From assembly GCF_009650095.1 (NCBI RefSeq), contig NZ_CP045915.1:1550001-1614000 (forward strand): a DNA stretch of 64,000 nucleotides, in the 5' to 3' direction. The stretch is from Gracilibacillus salitolerans (GTDB lineage: Bacteria > Bacillota > Bacilli > Bacillales > Amphibacillaceae). Positions 34,313 through 44,794 of this stretch are shown here, in pieces. Positions within the stretch are counted from its first letter, which is position 1. Each line of letters opens with the position of its first letter. Below the pieces are notes generated by a model. It was not told the origin of the DNA. It worked only from the letters and a program-made list of their open reading frames with translations, and ran no database searches. Both the position numbers and the translations under genes were made by a program.

Positions 34313-36100
34313 ATGAAAAAAAGATGGAAAAAAATATCTCTGCCAAGAATGAATATTAAAAAACGGCGTTGGAATCGTAATTTTCTAGCAGATCGTCAAA
34401 TCGGTCAAAAATATGGCTTACTGTTTGCTGGTGTTTTAGTGTTGTTTGTACTCTCCTCATTGATTACGATTTTATCCATGAATGGGGTATTAAAAGAATC
34501 ACAAGCAGTGGATGAAAAAAGTGATGCATCGATAGAAATTGTGGAAGTGGCTTCAACCTTTAAACAAAAATCGATTATTATTTCGGATCTATTAACGGAG
34601 CAACATCCAACAACGACAGTAGAAGACTATCAGGAGGAAGGCGATGCATTTCTAACATCTGTGGAAATGATTGAAGAAGAATTAGAAACAGAAGAACAAC
34701 GTAAAATGTATGACAAAGTACTAGATTATAATGAACAAATGGATCAATTATTTTTTGATGAAATCATTCCTCGAACAGCAGAATATCGTGATAATGGGGA
34801 AAGGGTAGACATTTTTGTTCAAACTGATTTACATAACAAAGCAACAACATTACGAAATTATACGATTCAAGAATTGATGCAATTAAAGGAACTTGTGTTA
34901 GCGGAGCGAAGTGATTTACAAGAAAATATGCAAAAACAATCAAACACGACCATGGTTGTTGTTATCGCGATCGTTGGATTAGTTTTAGTTAGTTCTATTC
35001 TTGTTTTGGTAGTAGTAAATAGAAGAATGTCCAAAAGGTTTGCGAATTTAGCAACGTTTGCGAAACAATTGGGAAATGGTGACTTAACCGCTGAACGAAT
35101 CGAAGCGGAAGGTAAAGATGAAATTGCCGTTATTCAAAACTCTATGAATCAAATGGCTAATGATCTGCAACGTTCGATAGTCCGATTATTGGAGACGACG
35201 GAAACAGTAACTAATATGTCGAAAACCTTAAGAGAAAATGCAGAAGAAACAACCGATGTGAATACTCAAATAACTTCTACTATGGTAGATATAGCTAATG
35301 GCAGTGAAGCACAAGTGCACACGGTTCAAAAATCGACAGAGATAATGGAAGAGATGAAAAACTCTTGGACGGAAGTAACTGCAACGATGAAAGAAGCCAT
35401 TCGCTTAAGTAATGAAACGAAACAGGAGATTGAAAATGGCACGAACGATGTAACAGATACGGTAGACCAGATGAATGTGGTTCAAATGCAGGTGGATAGA
35501 ATAGCAACAATTATCCACTCATTAAGTGATCATTCTTCTAAGATTAGTAGTATTGTAGATATGATTCATTCGATCTCGTCGCAAACAAATCTATTAGCAT
35601 TAAATGCAACGATTGAGGCTGCAAGAGCTGGTGAACATGGAAAAGGATTTGCAGTTGTCGCTGATGAAGTTCGAAAGTTGGCTGAACAGACAGCAAATGC
35701 AACGGAGAATATCCAATCATTAATTACTACTTCTATAAAAGATACCGAGCAAGCAGTTGAAGTGATGGAAATGAGTACAGATTCGGTAAGTCAAGGTGTA
35801 GATAAGGTAAAAAGGGTCGGCACTGTATTTGATCTTTTATCAGGATCGATCCAAACGTTAAATAACCATAATCAGCAGGCTAGCAAAACGATTGACATTA
35901 CGAACGGTAAAATAGATCAAGTAAGTGAGGCAACTACTAATATTCAGGACATCTCTGAAAAGTCAGCAGAAAGTATCGAACAAATTGCGGCAGGTTCAGA
36001 ACAACAAAATGCAGCGATGCAACAATTACTCGCTTCATCACAAGAATTAGCATCTATGGCACACGAATTAGAAGTAACATTTGCAAGATTTAAAGTGTAA
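34313..36100 (+). CDS. Methyl-accepting chemotaxis protein
   Basis: This 595-residue transducer has a basic N-terminus, a first membrane helix (about residues 33-55), an extracellular four-helix-bundle-like sensing region, a second helix (about 212-232), a HAMP domain and a long cytoplasmic coiled coil. The signalling tip is [20 protein letters not shown], the universal CheA/CheW contact. The ATG at 34313 fits AGGAAGGG upstream. Its place between the alpha-galactosidase/exporter pair and the YesMN-like system suggests attraction to plant-polysaccharide sugars, an inference. Confidence 0.92.
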   Translation: MKKRWKKISLPRMNIKKRRWNRNFLADRQIGQKYGLLFAGVLVLFVLSSLITILSMNGVLKESQAVDEKSDASIEIVEVASTFKQKSIIISDLLTEQHPTTTVEDYQEEGDAFLTSVEMIEEELETEEQRKMYDKVLDYNEQMDQLFFDEIIPRTAEYRDNGERVDIFVQTDLHNKATTLRNYTIQELMQLKELVLAERSDLQENMQKQSNTTMVVVIAIVGLVLVSSILVLVVVNRRMSKRFANLATFAKQLGNGDLTAERIEAEGKDEIAVIQNSMNQMANDLQRSIVRLLETTETVTNMSKTLRENAEETTDVNTQITSTMVDIANGSEAQVHTVQKSTEIMEEMKNSWTEVTATMKEAIRLSNETKQEIENGTNDVTDTVDQMNVVQMQVDRIATIIHSLSDHSSKISSIVDMIHSISSQTNLLALNATIEAARAGEHGKGFAVVADEVRKLAEQTANATENIQSLITTSIKDTEQAVEVMEMSTDSVSQGVDKVKRVGTVFDLLSGSIQTLNNHNQQASKTIDITNGKIDQVSEATTNIQDISEKSAESIEQIAAGSEQQNAAMQQLLASSQELASMAHELEVTFARFKV

Positions 36101-36103
36101 GTG

Positions 36104-36144
36104 AAAGCCGGTGAAAGAGCCTTGTTTTTTCGCCGGTTTTTTGA
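36104..36144 (+). terminator. Rho-independent terminator after the MCP gene
   Basis: CCGGTGAAA pairs with TTTCGCCGG and is followed by TTTTTTG. Confidence 0.85.
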
Positions 36145-36268
36145 ATGAAAAATAAAAGCAGAAGCGTTTTTTAGGAAAAAAATGTAGTATGTTATTAGTT
36201 TTTATGCTATATAATGAATATAAAATATTTACTTTATCGATTAGTTTTAGGATTAGGAGGAGGTAATC

Positions 36269-38080
36269 ATTCTTAAACATATTAAGAATTTTGTTAACAA
36301 TATAAATGTAAGAAATAAGTTATTCATCACATTTGTATGGGTTGTTTTTATTCCTGTTGTGATTGTAGGAGGTTTTTTAACAAATGAATTAAAAAATCAG
36401 GCGATTGATGAAGCGGAGGAACAGGCTTCAGTTAATATGGAAAGGGTGAAGGAGCGGTCACTAGAAGTATTAAAAGTACCTCTTTATATCTCGAATAATA
36501 TCATGCTAGACTATCGCCTTGAGGACATCGTTAACAATAACTATGAAACAACCTATCAAGTAATTGCAGATTATTGGGAATATAACACCTTTGAAGAATA
36601 TCAGAAGATATACGAGTCGGAGATTTCTAATATTCGCTTTTATATGGATAATCCAACTCTTATCAATAATTGGGAGATTATCCCGCTAGATTCAAATGTA
36701 AAAGAGACTAATTGGTATAAGCTTGCGATGAATAACCTAGGTGAGGTTCAATGGTTATATATAAAAGATGAAACAAAAAAGGATACCAAATACCTAAGTT
36801 TGGTTCGTAGAATTGATTTCCCCTCCTATCAAACCAATGGAGTACTTGTAATTAACGTAAATTTGAAAACGCTAACAACTATTTTGTCGCAAGAAGCTTC
36901 TTTGACGATGCTTGTTGATGATCAACATAATATCATAGCATCGAATAATGCGGAACAGATCGGGCATAAGCTAAAAGATTTTATTCAAGAAGAACATGTG
37001 TTAGCTGGTGAAACAGGTATTTTTCATGATCAGGAAGCAGAACAACCTAGAAGGATATTTGTCCAATCCATTCCTTTACAAGAGACGGACAACCCATTGT
37101 CAATTATTTCTGTGATTGAAGATGATAAGATTGTAAAAAGTGCACATCAGTTTGGGCAAATGGGGACTGTTTTAGTATCCATAACCGTATGTATTGCTAT
37201 TCTTCTTATATATATTGTATCTAAATTATTTTCCAATCGATTAATCATGTTAGGTAGCCAAATTGATATAGTTTCGAAAGGGAATTTCAATACACGGATT
37301 GTCATAGACGGTACTGATGAAATAGGAAAATTAGCTAAGAACCTTGATCAGATGGTGCAAAATATAAAAACGTTAATTTGCAAAGTGGAACATAGTAATC
37401 ATCAAAAGGCATTGCTAGAACGGAGGCAAAATGAAATTAAATTCAAAATGATGGCTTCTCAAATTAATCCTCATTTTTTATTTAATTGTCTAGAATCGAT
37501 TCGAATGGAAGCTCACTATAAAGGTGAAACGGAAATAGCAAATGTTGTAAAGCTGTTAGGGAAATTAATGCGGAATAATATTGAAGTTGGATCGGGGAGC
37601 ATAGAATTAGAAAGGGAATTAGAAGTTATCCAATGGTATTTAGATATCCAAAAATTTCGCTATGAAGAGAGATTGAATTATTCATTTGATATTGATCCTG
37701 CCACCAAACAAACTTTAATACCACCATTAATTATCCAGCCTTTAGTGGAAAACAGTGTTATTCATGGGTTAGAACAACACAGAATGGGGGGAAAAGTGAA
37801 AATATCTTCAAAAGTGGAAGGAAATCAACTGATAATAAGAGTAAGCGATAATGGAATAGGTATGAGTGAGGAGAAAATTACTAACATTTATCAAACATTA
37901 GATGAAAAGGAAGAGCAACATGGTGTCCGAATAGGCCTTAGAAATGTCCATCAAAGATTAAAATTATTATATGGAGAAAGTAGTGGGTTAATCATTACAA
38001 GTAAACAAGGAGTTGGAACAAGTGTATCTTTTTCGATCATATTAGGGGGTGATAAAATTGTGGAAGGTAATCATAGTTGA
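36269..38080 (+). CDS. YesM-like sensor histidine kinase with probable ATT start
   Basis: The kinase has an N-terminal membrane helix (KLFITFVWVVFIPVVIVGGF), an extracellular Cache-like sensing region, a second helix (about residues 295-320), a HAMP linker, the His_kinase motif SQINPHFLFNCLESIRME with His402, and an ATPase domain (QPLVENSVIHGLE, DNGIGMSEEK). These kinases sense oligosaccharides or their binding proteins. The frame is open upstream of the first GTG at 36359, which lies inside the membrane helix. The only position with a Shine-Dalgarno (AGGAGGAGG) is an ATT at 36269, giving 603 residues. The gene overlaps its response regulator and precedes an Lpl-type importer. Confidence 0.85.
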   Translation: MLKHIKNFVNNINVRNKLFITFVWVVFIPVVIVGGFLTNELKNQAIDEAEEQASVNMERVKERSLEVLKVPLYISNNIMLDYRLEDIVNNNYETTYQVIADYWEYNTFEEYQKIYESEISNIRFYMDNPTLINNWEIIPLDSNVKETNWYKLAMNNLGEVQWLYIKDETKKDTKYLSLVRRIDFPSYQTNGVLVINVNLKTLTTILSQEASLTMLVDDQHNIIASNNAEQIGHKLKDFIQEEHVLAGETGIFHDQEAEQPRRIFVQSIPLQETDNPLSIISVIEDDKIVKSAHQFGQMGTVLVSITVCIAILLIYIVSKLFSNRLIMLGSQIDIVSKGNFNTRIVIDGTDEIGKLAKNLDQMVQNIKTLICKVEHSNHQKALLERRQNEIKFKMMASQINPHFLFNCLESIRMEAHYKGETEIANVVKLLGKLMRNNIEVGSGSIELERELEVIQWYLDIQKFRYEERLNYSFDIDPATKQTLIPPLIIQPLVENSVIHGLEQHRMGGKVKISSKVEGNQLIIRVSDNGIGMSEEKITNIYQTLDEKEEQHGVRIGLRNVHQRLKLLYGESSGLIITSKQGVGTSVSFSIILGGDKIVEGNHS

Positions 38081-39590
38081 TGATGAAAGACGTACACGAC
38101 AAGGAATTGTAACTCTGGTAGATTGGAGAAAATTAGGATTTGAAGTAGTAGATACAGCATCAGATGGATATATAGCCGTCGAAAAGTATAAGCAACACTC
38201 GCCAGACCTGATCATTATAGACATCAAAATGCCGAGAATGTCTGGCATGGAAACGATAAAAAACATTCGGGAACAGGATAAGGCAGTAAAATTCCTCATA
38301 CTTAGCGGGTATACAGAATTTCAGTATGCGAAACAGGCGATACAATATAATGTAGAAGGTTATTTATTAAAGCCTTTGGAAGAAGAAGAGCTCATCAGTT
38401 ATTTAAAAAAGATAAACACAGCATTCGCAGAGGAAACAAAGTATAAAGAAAACAAGAAGCATGATCAGTCGCGAAGTTATATAGATTTGATTATCCAACA
38501 AAAAATAACGAGAGAAGTCAGTTATTTCTTCTCCGAGAAAATGAAATGGAATTACTATGCTATTCTTTTAATCAGATTCTTTGATAAAAAGCAACTAGAT
38601 TTAGTCGATATAGTTGAATCTATCAAACAATATGTAACGAAAGAAGAGGGGAAGGTATTTATAAAAAACGGCTATGTAGGGGTATTGGTAAAGGAAAATG
38701 ACGTTGGCAGTAATTCGGAAAAAGTATATTATCCCGTTTATTACTGTTTGAAAGAGCAAAACCTTGCATTTATTGGTGCAGTATCTGATTGTGTTGAACA
38801 ACTTGAAAGTATAGCAAATTGTTATCAGCAGGCAGTATCGTTTTTACAGGAAAGCTTTTTCTATGAGGAAGAGTATATGATTACGCCTTATACCCCAATG
38901 ATTAAAGAGCGAAGCATCGATAAAGCTGCAGACCAGCTATCTGATTATAAAGCAAAGCTATTTTATGCAGTAGAAATAGGTGATGACAATACGTTCAAAA
39001 AGCTTATGATGGAAGTTATCGTTCTATTAGCTAAATCTGCCTATACAGAAATGGAAATAAAACAACAAGTTACTACTTTACTAACGTATATTAATAACAA
39101 ATTATCGGTTCAGCATCCTGAAGTTCAAGATAAAATTACGAACAAGCTTAGTGATGTTGTTAGCATTCAACAGAGTTATTCGGTAAAACAACTGATGTCA
39201 ATTACATTTGAACATTTAAAAGCGTTATCCTCTGTGATTGATGCAGATAAATCGGATCTAATAGTAAAGCGGATGATTCATCTTATCAACAAAAACTATG
39301 ATCAGAATATTAAATTAGATACAATGGCTGATCTATTACATTATCACAAAGTATATTTAGGGAAAATATTTAAGGAAACAACAGGAGAGTATTTTAAAAC
39401 CTATTTAGATAAAGTAAGAATCGAAAATAGTAAACGTTTATTATTGGATGGTTTTAAAGTATATGAAGTAGCAAAAATGGTTGGATATACGACTTCGGAT
39501 TATTTTCATAGTAAATTCAGAAAGTATGAAGGAATGTCCCCGTCTGATTACCGCAAAAGTAAGAAAAAAATGATGAAAGAATACTCGTAA
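38058..39590 (+). CDS. YesN-like AraC-type response regulator
   Basis: This 510-residue regulator has an N-terminal receiver domain (VIIVDDE, phospho-acceptor Asp55 in IIIDIKMPRMSG, LLKPLEE), a long middle region and a C-terminal AraC domain (MADLLHYHKVYLGKIFKETT, KVYEVAKMVGYTTSDYFHSK). The TTG at 38058 follows AGGGGGTGA at 38044-38052 and gives the usual MWKVIIVDDE start. It overlaps the kinase gene by 23 bases. It should control the Lpl-type importer operon that begins 176 bases downstream. Confidence 0.92.
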   Translation: MWKVIIVDDERRTRQGIVTLVDWRKLGFEVVDTASDGYIAVEKYKQHSPDLIIIDIKMPRMSGMETIKNIREQDKAVKFLILSGYTEFQYAKQAIQYNVEGYLLKPLEEEELISYLKKINTAFAEETKYKENKKHDQSRSYIDLIIQQKITREVSYFFSEKMKWNYYAILLIRFFDKKQLDLVDIVESIKQYVTKEEGKVFIKNGYVGVLVKENDVGSNSEKVYYPVYYCLKEQNLAFIGAVSDCVEQLESIANCYQQAVSFLQESFFYEEEYMITPYTPMIKERSIDKAADQLSDYKAKLFYAVEIGDDNTFKKLMMEVIVLLAKSAYTEMEIKQQVTTLLTYINNKLSVQHPEVQDKITNKLSDVVSIQQSYSVKQLMSITFEHLKALSSVIDADKSDLIVKRMIHLINKNYDQNIKLDTMADLLHYHKVYLGKIFKETTGEYFKTYLDKVRIENSKRLLLDGFKVYEVAKMVGYTTSDYFHSKFRKYEGMSPSDYRKSKKKMMKEYS

Positions 39591-39645
39591 GCTGTTTGTG
39601 ATATTTTGAAAAATAATGGTTTCAGGGAAATATACTATTCCGCAA

Positions 39646-39664
39646 AGAAAGCGCTTCCTATAAT
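39646..39664 (+). promoter_or_regulatory. Importer promoter -10 overlapped by a cre-like site
   Basis: AGAAAGCGCTTCCT (39646-39659) matches 12 of 14 positions of the CcpA site consensus TGWAARCGYTWWCW. It abuts a TATAAT box (39659-39664) whose -35 is poor, as expected for a promoter that needs the YesN-like activator. This predicts activation by the two-component system and catabolite repression. Confidence 0.55.
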
Positions 39665-39766
39665 AGGGGTGTTTTCTTTGTTTTTTACATGAAATAATTG
39701 TTAATTTGTTGGGTTATATAAAGTTATTCATTAAGGTAATATTAGTTTAACAAAGGAGGCGGGCAC

Positions 39767-40717
39767 ATGGATGTAGCTGAAAAAAGACAAGAAAAACTAA
39801 AAAAGTCTAGTCTATTTTGGAAAACTTTTAAAAGTCAAAAAATGCTCTATGCTATGTCATTACCGTTTGTTGCATGGGTGTTTGTATTTAATTATTTGCC
39901 TGTATGGGGATGGACAATGGCATTTCAGAATTATATTCCTGGAAATCCATTTTGGCAACAAGAATGGGTAGGTTTTCATCATTTCATACAATTATTTCAA
40001 GATGAGCGATTTTTCTTAGCGCTACGTAATACGCTTGCCATGAGCTTTCTTGGGCTATTATTTGGATTTACTATTCCCATTGTATTTGCTATTTTACTGA
40101 ATGAAGTGAGACATTCAATATTTAAAAGAGTAACGCAAACGATCACCTATTTACCACACTTTGTTTCTTGGGTTGTTGTAGCTGGTATTGTTACAAAAAT
40201 GCTTTCAACTGATGGTGGAATCATCAATGATCTGTTAGTGGGAATGGGAATATTGGATCAGCCTTATCAATTTATGGCTGAAGGCAAATGGTTTTGGTCG
40301 ATTGTCACCATCTCTGATATATGGAAAGAGATGGGATGGAACGCCATCATTTTCTTAGCAGCAATAGCGGGATTAGATCCACAACTTTACGAAGCCGCCA
40401 AAGTGGATGGCGCAAGTAGGTTTAGACAGATTTGGCATATTACACTCCCAGGGATTCGACCTACTATTTTAGTTGTTCTCATTTTAAATATCGGTCATTT
40501 AATCCAGATTGGTTTTGAAAAACAAATGCTATTAAGCAATTCCCTTGTGATTGAGTATGCAGAAGTATTGGAATTGTATGCGCTTAATTACGGAATTGGT
40601 TTGGGACAATTTTCGTACGGAACAGCGATTGGTATTTTTAATTCTGTCGTCAGTATTTTCTTATTATTGCTAGCGAATGGAATCTTTAGAAGATATTCGA
40701 ATCAAAGTGTTATGTAG
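39767..40717 (+). CDS. CUT1 sugar ABC importer permease (LplB/YteP-like)
   Basis: The 316-residue permease has six predicted helices after a cytoplasmic N-terminus and the ATPase-contacting EAA loop with EAAKVDGASRFRQIW. It begins with KMLYAMSLPFVAWVFVFNYL, typical of the LplB/YteP group. Together with the next two genes it forms a CUT1 importer for oligosaccharides. No ATPase gene is present, so a shared MsmX-like ATPase encoded elsewhere is needed. AAGGAGG precedes the ATG. Confidence 0.9.
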   Translation: MDVAEKRQEKLKKSSLFWKTFKSQKMLYAMSLPFVAWVFVFNYLPVWGWTMAFQNYIPGNPFWQQEWVGFHHFIQLFQDERFFLALRNTLAMSFLGLLFGFTIPIVFAILLNEVRHSIFKRVTQTITYLPHFVSWVVVAGIVTKMLSTDGGIINDLLVGMGILDQPYQFMAEGKWFWSIVTISDIWKEMGWNAIIFLAAIAGLDPQLYEAAKVDGASRFRQIWHITLPGIRPTILVVLILNIGHLIQIGFEKQMLLSNSLVIEYAEVLELYALNYGIGLGQFSYGTAIGIFNSVVSIFLLLLANGIFRRYSNQSVM

Positions 40718-40729
40718 GAGGGGAGTTTA

Positions 40730-41644
40730 TTGGCAAATCCATCAGATCTCTACCAAACAACTGTGAGAGAAAAAATTTTTGACATCGTGAATTATCTTTT
40801 TCTAAGTATTGTTATTGTCATTACTTTATATCCATTTTTGAATGTTTTAGCTATCTCCTTAAATGATTCTACTGACACCGTTAGAGGTGGTATATATATT
40901 TGGCCGAGAGAATTCACTTTGAATAATTATTTGGAAATTTTAAAATATGACAATCTTGTCACAGGTTTTGTGAATTCAGTATTAAGGACAGTGATTGGAA
41001 CGATACTAGGCGTATTTATTCAAGCGATGGTTGCTTTTACATTAAGTAGAACCGATTTTCAAGGGAGAAGATTTGTTTCTACAGCGATTGTACTTACAAT
41101 GTATTTCTCTGGAGGGTTAATTCCAGGATATATGTTAATAAGAGATTTAGGATTAATCAACTCGTTTTGGGTTTATATCTTACCTGGATTAGTAAGCGCT
41201 TTTAATATTATCATTATCCGTTCGTTTATGGATGGGTTACCTTTTTCCTTACAAGAATCTGCGAAGATGGATGGCGCGAATGATTTTGTGATTTTTTATC
41301 GTATTATTTTACCACTCTGTAAACCAGTGTTAGCTACAATAGCTTTATTTGTAGCAGTTGGTCAATGGAATTCATGGTTTGATACTTATTTATATAACAG
41401 TATGAATGAAAGTTTAACGACGCTGCAATATGAACTAATGAAAATATTGGATAATACCACCATGGGGGGCGGGCAGGATGCTAATTTGATGCGTCCAAAT
41501 GATGAACAGCAAATGAATCGAGTGTCACCTCAATCAATAAAAATGGCGATTACGATGGTAACAGTCATACCGATCATTATGGTTTATCCATTTGTCCAGC
41601 GATATTTTATTAAAGGTATGACACTTGGAGCAGTAAAACAGTGA
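40730..41644 (+). CDS. CUT1 sugar ABC importer permease (LplC/YtcP-like)
   Basis: This second permease (304 residues) has six helices and the EAA loop with QESAKMDGANDFVIFYRII. The segment FSGGLIPGYMLIRDLGLINS is characteristic of the LplC/YtcP group. It starts with TTG behind AGGAGGGG, 12 bases after the first permease gene. It pairs with that permease and with the downstream binding protein. Confidence 0.9.
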   Translation: MANPSDLYQTTVREKIFDIVNYLFLSIVIVITLYPFLNVLAISLNDSTDTVRGGIYIWPREFTLNNYLEILKYDNLVTGFVNSVLRTVIGTILGVFIQAMVAFTLSRTDFQGRRFVSTAIVLTMYFSGGLIPGYMLIRDLGLINSFWVYILPGLVSAFNIIIIRSFMDGLPFSLQESAKMDGANDFVIFYRIILPLCKPVLATIALFVAVGQWNSWFDTYLYNSMNESLTTLQYELMKILDNTTMGGGQDANLMRPNDEQQMNRVSPQSIKMAITMVTVIPIIMVYPFVQRYFIKGMTLGAVKQ

Positions 41645-41710
41645 TAGAGGTGTTTTCAGGTCATGAAACCTGTTTATACAATCATGAATAAAAGAATGGG
41701 AGGAATAAAA

Positions 41711-43429
41711 GTGGGGTTATGGAAAAAAAGTTTGCAATTGTTTTTTATTTTGTTATTACTATTATGTATTGCCGCATGTCAAAATGCTGGGGAAAGCGAT
41801 GGATCATCTGAGGATAGTCAAACAAATGAAGAGAACACAGAATCAAACGAAAGTTCTCCCGACGAAGTAGAACCCGTTACATTTACAATATTTGATTCCG
41901 ATACAAATCCTGATTGGGTAGAGGACATGGATACACCAGTCGGTCGCAAAATTAAGGAAGATACAGGAGTGACATTAGAAGCTGAATTTGACATTGAAGG
42001 AGGTCAAACAAAGATACCTTTAATGACAGCCAGTGGAGATTATCCTGATTTGATTGTATCAAAAGGAGCAGGACAATTAGTAGATGCAGAAGCTTTGGTA
42101 GATCTTGCCCCATTAATTGAAGAGCATGCGCCAAATATTCAAAAGATGTTAGGAGAAGAAGGAATTAATCGATTGAAATGGAGTGAAGAAGATCCGTCCA
42201 TTTATGTGTTAACCACCTCTCCGGTAGACAATCAAGCGATGACGCCTGGCTATGGTGCTTGGGTACAGCATGCAGTGGTGAAGGAATTAGGATATCCGGA
42301 AATCACAACATTAGAGGATTTAAAGAATGTTTTAAAAGAGTATAAGGAACTATACCCAGAAATTGATGGTCAACCAACAGTTGGTTTAACGATGAATACT
42401 GACAGTTGGAGAATTCAATCATCTTTTCTGAATTCAGGATTTATGATGACTGGGGCAAGCGATGACGGAGAATATTATGTAGATCCGGAAACATTTGAGG
42501 CCACTTTACATTATCGCCGTCCAGTGGAAAAAGAGGTGTTTCAATGGTGGAATGAAATGAATGCGGAAGGTCTAGTTGATTCCGAAATGTTTGTGCAAAA
42601 AAGTGATCAATTTGATTCAAAGCTTTCTTCAGGGAGAGTCTTAGCTACAATTGGTCCAGATTATTTAATGTATAATGCACAAGATGCCTTGCGTGAAGCT
42701 GGTATGGAAGAAAGGATGTATGGGGTATATCCAGTTACTTTAAATGAAGAATATAAGAGTCATACGTACCAAAGTAATGGTCTCCAGGTCGGTTGGGGAA
42801 TTAGTATTACAGAAGATTGTGAAGATCCAGTGCGAGCCATTAAATTCTTAGATTATTTAGTATCTGAAGAAACACAAATCATGCTAAATTGGGGGATTGA
42901 AGGTGAGCACCATGAAATTGTGGATGGCAAACGTGTTATTCCCAAAGAAGAGTGGGAAAAGCGAAACTCTGATCAAGAATATTTAAAGAAGACTGGTATT
43001 GGCTATAACTTTGCTAGATTTGCTCCACGTTATGGTGATGGTGTTTTAGATTCTTCAGGTCAACCTTTTACAACAAATACGCGCGAATTAGCCATGGAGA
43101 ATCAAACAGATATGGAAAAAGAAGTACTCGAAGCATATGGTATGGAATTATGGCAAGATTTCTTCCCTTTAGCTGAAGAATTCCCGGTAAAACCTTGGGG
43201 GGCAGCTTACAATATTTCCATTCCTGCTAATTCCGAACTACAAACACTTAATCAAAGAGCTTTAGATATTACAAAGCAACTCGTTCCAAAAGCGATATTA
43301 GCGAATCCGGATCAGTTTGATACGGTATGGGATGAATTTATGACATCACTTGAAAATGCAAATATAGAAAAAGCAGAAGAAGACTATACGAAATTAATCC
43401 AACAAAAAGTAGAGTTGTGGAGTAAATAA
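41711..43429 (+). CDS. Sugar ABC importer solute-binding lipoprotein (LplA/YtcQ-like)
   Basis: The 572-residue protein has a lipoprotein signal (LWKKSLQLFFILLLLLC, lipobox AAC) followed by a Ser/Glu-rich linker and a two-lobe binding domain of the large LplA/YtcQ type. The GTG at 41711 is chosen because GGGAGG at 41698-41703 fits it; an upstream ATG at 41663 would place 16 extra residues before the signal. It delivers an oligosaccharide to the two preceding permeases. The ligand is likely a manno- or glucomanno-oligosaccharide, inferred from the neighbours. Confidence 0.88.
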   Translation: MGLWKKSLQLFFILLLLLCIAACQNAGESDGSSEDSQTNEENTESNESSPDEVEPVTFTIFDSDTNPDWVEDMDTPVGRKIKEDTGVTLEAEFDIEGGQTKIPLMTASGDYPDLIVSKGAGQLVDAEALVDLAPLIEEHAPNIQKMLGEEGINRLKWSEEDPSIYVLTTSPVDNQAMTPGYGAWVQHAVVKELGYPEITTLEDLKNVLKEYKELYPEIDGQPTVGLTMNTDSWRIQSSFLNSGFMMTGASDDGEYYVDPETFEATLHYRRPVEKEVFQWWNEMNAEGLVDSEMFVQKSDQFDSKLSSGRVLATIGPDYLMYNAQDALREAGMEERMYGVYPVTLNEEYKSHTYQSNGLQVGWGISITEDCEDPVRAIKFLDYLVSEETQIMLNWGIEGEHHEIVDGKRVIPKEEWEKRNSDQEYLKKTGIGYNFARFAPRYGDGVLDSSGQPFTTNTRELAMENQTDMEKEVLEAYGMELWQDFFPLAEEFPVKPWGAAYNISIPANSELQTLNQRALDITKQLVPKAILANPDQFDTVWDEFMTSLENANIEKAEEDYTKLIQQKVELWSK

Positions 43430-43447
43430 GACAGCTTTTAAACTCAG

Positions 43448-43486
43448 ATACCTCCTTTTCAAAAAAATAGAAAAGGAGGTATTTTA
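43448..43486 (+). terminator. Rho-independent terminator of the importer operon
   Basis: ATACCTCCTTTTC pairs perfectly with GAAAAGGAGGTAT (13 bp) and is followed by TTTT. Confidence 0.9.
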
Positions 43487-43545
43487 ATAGCTTCATCTAA
43501 CAATATTATATTTGCATAGAATGAACCAATTTTCGGGATAAGTAA

Positions 43546-43599
43546 TTGACAAACTATAATAAGTTAATTATTATTAATTTATTAAGTTATCGATAAACA
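43546..43599 (+). promoter_or_regulatory. Promoter and LacI-type operator of the epimerase/phosphorylase operon
   Basis: TTGACA (43546-43551) and TATTAT (43569-43574) are 17 bases apart. Ten bases downstream is AAGTTATCGATAAACA (43584-43599), a variant of the 16-bp palindrome. The layout is the same as at 32283 and 48185. Confidence 0.75.
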
Positions 43600-43618
43600 T
43601 TATAAAGGGGTTCCATTC

Positions 43619-44794
43619 ATGAAAAAGCTTACAGACGAAATTCAACAACATCTAGAGCAAAAAATCCTCCCTTTTTGGATGAAGTTGAAGGATGAACAAC
43701 ATGGTGGTTTTTACGGGGAAGTAGACTATAATTTAGAAATCGAAAAGCAAGCAGATAAAGGCGGGATTGCGACAGCAAGATTCCTCTGGACTTTTTCTGC
43801 AGCATTTCGTGTTACCAGAAACGAAGAGTACTTAGAACATGCACATCACCTTTATGATTTTCTTCGCAACAAATTATATGATCATGAAAATCAAGGAATC
43901 TATTGGTTAGTAGATTTTCAAGGGCAACCGAAAGATACGAGAAAACATGTATATGCTCAATCATTTGCGGTTTACGCATTAAGTGAATATTATCGCGTGA
44001 CTAAATCAGAGGAAGCGTTAGCTTTAGCAAATGAAATATATCTATTAATTGAAGAGAAAGGCTATGATAAAGAAAATCGGGCTTATTGTGAAGAGTTTGA
44101 TCAATGGTGGAAACCAGTATCGAACGAAATGTTAAGTGAAAATGGTGTGGTTGCAGAAATCACGATGAACACGCACATTCACGTGTTAGAAGCTTATACC
44201 AATTTGTATAAAGCAAACCCAACGGATGGATTAAAACAGCGATTAATAGATTTACTAGAAGTTCATTATGAGAAGATTTATAACAAAGATACAAAGTTTT
44301 TAGGCGTGTTTTTCGATAAACAGTGGAATTCATTAGTTGATATGAAATCATTCGGCCATGATATTGAAGCAAGCTGGTTAATGGATGAAACGATTAAAGT
44401 AATTGGGTTAAAAGACGAAAGATTTGATCAAATGGTGCTAGATATCGCTTATAATATTGCCGGCTGTGCCATGCAGGAAGATGGTTCTTTAATCAACGAA
44501 CAGGTTGATGACCATTATGATAAAACGAGAATTTGGTGGGTACAGGCAGAAGCGATGGTCGGCTATTTAAATGCATTTGAACATACACAAGATCCAAGAT
44601 TCAAACAATTAATCGAAAATCTTTGGATCTACATTAAAAAACATATCGTGGATAAACGTGAAAACGGAGAATGGTATTGGTCAATTGAGCCTGCTGGAAA
44701 CCCAACGGAAAGAGCGATTGGGGAAACTTGGAAGACTTCTTATCATAATAGTAGATTTTGTTTAGAATTTATCGAAAGGGTGAAGAACCAATGA
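43619..44794 (+). CDS. Cellobiose/mannobiose 2-epimerase
   Basis: The 391-residue enzyme belongs to the N-acylglucosamine 2-epimerase family, which forms an (alpha/alpha)6 barrel. The conserved [15 protein letters not shown] and [12 protein letters not shown] hold the catalytic histidines of cellobiose 2-epimerases, and the N-terminal [13 protein letters not shown] is typical. In mannan use it turns beta-1,4-mannobiose into mannosyl-glucose. The partner GH130 phosphorylase gene overlaps its end by four bases (ATGA), which strongly supports this role over N-acetylmannosamine metabolism. No signal peptide is present. Confidence 0.92.
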   Translation: MKKLTDEIQQHLEQKILPFWMKLKDEQHGGFYGEVDYNLEIEKQADKGGIATARFLWTFSAAFRVTRNEEYLEHAHHLYDFLRNKLYDHENQGIYWLVDFQGQPKDTRKHVYAQSFAVYALSEYYRVTKSEEALALANEIYLLIEEKGYDKENRAYCEEFDQWWKPVSNEMLSENGVVAEITMNTHIHVLEAYTNLYKANPTDGLKQRLIDLLEVHYEKIYNKDTKFLGVFFDKQWNSLVDMKSFGHDIEASWLMDETIKVIGLKDERFDQMVLDIAYNIAGCAMQEDGSLINEQVDDHYDKTRIWWVQAEAMVGYLNAFEHTQDPRFKQLIENLWIYIKKHIVDKRENGEWYWSIEPAGNPTERAIGETWKTSYHNSRFCLEFIERVKNQ

